DNA of 5,637 nt from NCBI GenBank assembly GCA_002413665.1, contig DHXK01000078.1, positions 1,137 through 6,773 on the forward strand, given 5' to 3'. A model generated the notes under the pieces. That model did no database searches, had not been told where the DNA came from, and worked only from the letters and a program-made list of their open reading frames with translations. A program made the position numbers and the translations under genes. This DNA is from Legionellales bacterium UBA5158. Its GTDB lineage: Bacteria > Pseudomonadota > Gammaproteobacteria > DSM-16500. Numbering within the stretch: position 1 is the stretch's first letter; every line of letters begins with the position of its first letter. Below are positions 4,828 through 5,637 of the stretch, piece by piece.

Positions 4828-5637
4828 ATGTTTTCTCAAGCTAAGAATATAGCATCTACCGTATCCGCTAAGCTTCATTTGGGGGCTCAGAATCTCAATC
4901 CATCCCCTTTGTTGAATGACAAATTACATTTTATTCGTTCATGCGTTGAAACTTTATTAATGTCTGCTATTTATAAGGCTCGTTTTCCTGTTAAACAAAC
5001 CATTCATCGAATAATTTTATTAGCTATTTTTGCAGAATTTCACGCAACTGGAAATTGCATGGAACATGCAGCTTTAGCACTTTTAGAAGCATGGAAATTA
5101 AGAATAAACATTCCAACAGAAATTATCGTTGTGGAAGGAAAGCGTCAAGATAACAAGAATGATAACCACGCGTTTCTGCTATTGAATCGTCATAGTATGG
5201 TAGATGTTCGTTGTTTCGCTACTTGGCATAATGTTGTTATTGTTGATGCATGGCAAAGTTTGCCTATCATAAAAGCTACATCACTTGTACACCCAAAAAT
5301 TTCTAAGGAATATCTAGAAGAAAAATATTTAGTCGGAGGATTTCTAAAAAAAATTAATGACGTCCACAGCGTTATACGACAAAGTAAAAATTTATCTCAT
5401 CAACAATGGTTTGATTTGGTGGATTTAACTTCCGTCGTTATTGAGTTTTTATTAAAAAATAATTCTTCTAAAGAACTTATTAATTTGGACGGCCTGATTT
5501 TATTTTTAAAAAAGAAGCAACAAGAATTTATCACTCTAGGTGCGCAATCCATTCCAGTGACAAAATCGAGAAATACATGGTTTAATCGTAAAGAGGGTAG
5601 TAATGCCATTGTTGTTGCAACATCTAAACTTGCTGCT
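4828..5637 (+). CDS. Putative papain/transglutaminase-like Cys-His-Asp protein, effector candidate (3' end outside window)
   Basis: The frame is open from ATG 4828 through the last base: exactly 270 codons, no stop. There is no signal peptide. Three spaced motifs stand out: GNCMEHAALALL (Cys77 at a helix start), DNHAFLLLN (His114) and VVIVDAWQS (Asp140, then Trp142). A Cys in a G-x-C-x-(E/x)-(H/x)-A helix cap, a His on a following strand and an Asp before Trp on the next strand is the order and spacing of papain-like and transglutaminase-like folds, including several bacterial effectors and toxins. A protease, deamidase, acyltransferase or transglutaminase activity is therefore possible but not proven; I cannot name the family. 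Residues 155-260 are charged and probably helical, possibly a second domain. A PmrA-type box and a palindrome on the ribosome binding site precede it. With no signal peptide, type IV (Dot/Icm) secretion is a reasonable inference if this is Legionellales. Start choice rests on AAGAGA eight bases upstream; GTG 4825 is a less likely alternative. Confidence 0.72.
   Translation, partial: MFSQAKNIASTVSAKLHLGAQNLNPSPLLNDKLHFIRSCVETLLMSAIYKARFPVKQTIHRIILLAIFAEFHATGNCMEHAALALLEAWKLRINIPTEIIVVEGKRQDNKNDNHAFLLLNRHSMVDVRCFATWHNVVIVDAWQSLPIIKATSLVHPKISKEYLEEKYLVGGFLKKINDVHSVIRQSKNLSHQQWFDLVDLTSVVIEFLLKNNSSKELINLDGLILFLKKKQQEFITLGAQSIPVTKSRNTWFNRKEGSNAIVVATSKLAA

Noticed and set aside
5400..5609. 69-aa minus-strand open frame
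   Set aside because: It is antisense to the right-edge gene, which is open over 270 codons with recognisable motifs.

Overview
The window looks like a piece of an AT-rich gammaproteobacterial genome, most likely from the order Legionellales (Legionella, Coxiella and relatives). This is an inference. It rests on the AT-rich coding style, a small outer-membrane barrel paired with a secreted repeat protein, a well-formed PmrA-type direct repeat (CTTAAT-N5-CTTAAT) upstream of an effector-like gene, and an ISAs1-family insertion sequence. No rRNA, tRNA or housekeeping gene is present to settle the taxonomy.

Layout, left to right. (1) 1-2096, minus strand: a two-gene unit. The promoter-proximal gene (1284-2096) encodes a 270-aa outer-membrane beta-barrel with a signal peptide. 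Only 15 bp after its stop starts a secreted repeat protein (1-1268) that runs off the left edge without a stop codon. It carries at least five tandem 57-60-residue BNR/Asp-box-like repeats. Each has an almost invariant framework and one variable loop. (2) 2171-3404: a 1234-bp ISAs1-family element with perfect 19-bp terminal inverted repeats. Its transposase frame spans 378 codons but is cut by an in-frame amber codon at 2385-2387, where the family has Trp, so the copy is probably dead. An RNA hairpin over the transposase ribosome binding site resembles the devices that protect other insertion sequences from readthrough transcription. (3) 3405-3628: intergenic, with a good sigma70-like promoter at 3559-3586. 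(4) 3629-4618, plus strand: a 329-aa protein of unknown function with weak hydrophobic patches and two 24-residue amphipathic lysine/arginine-rich repeats near the C-terminus. (5) 4619-4827: intergenic, with the PmrA-like box (4757-4773) and a near-perfect 27-bp palindrome lying on the ribosome binding site (4793-4819). (6) 4828-5637, plus strand: the first 270 codons of a gene running off the right edge. Its spaced Cys77, His114 and Asp140 motifs suggest a papain/transglutaminase-like fold.

The most interesting parts are the right-edge gene, a plausible PmrA-controlled secreted effector with a Cys-His-Asp arrangement, and the left-edge repeat protein with variable loops encoded next to an outer-membrane barrel. 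Both are truncated by the window, so flanking sequence is needed. The insertion sequence lies 74 bp upstream of the barrel gene, in the same orientation, and may have replaced or separated that operon's upstream control region.
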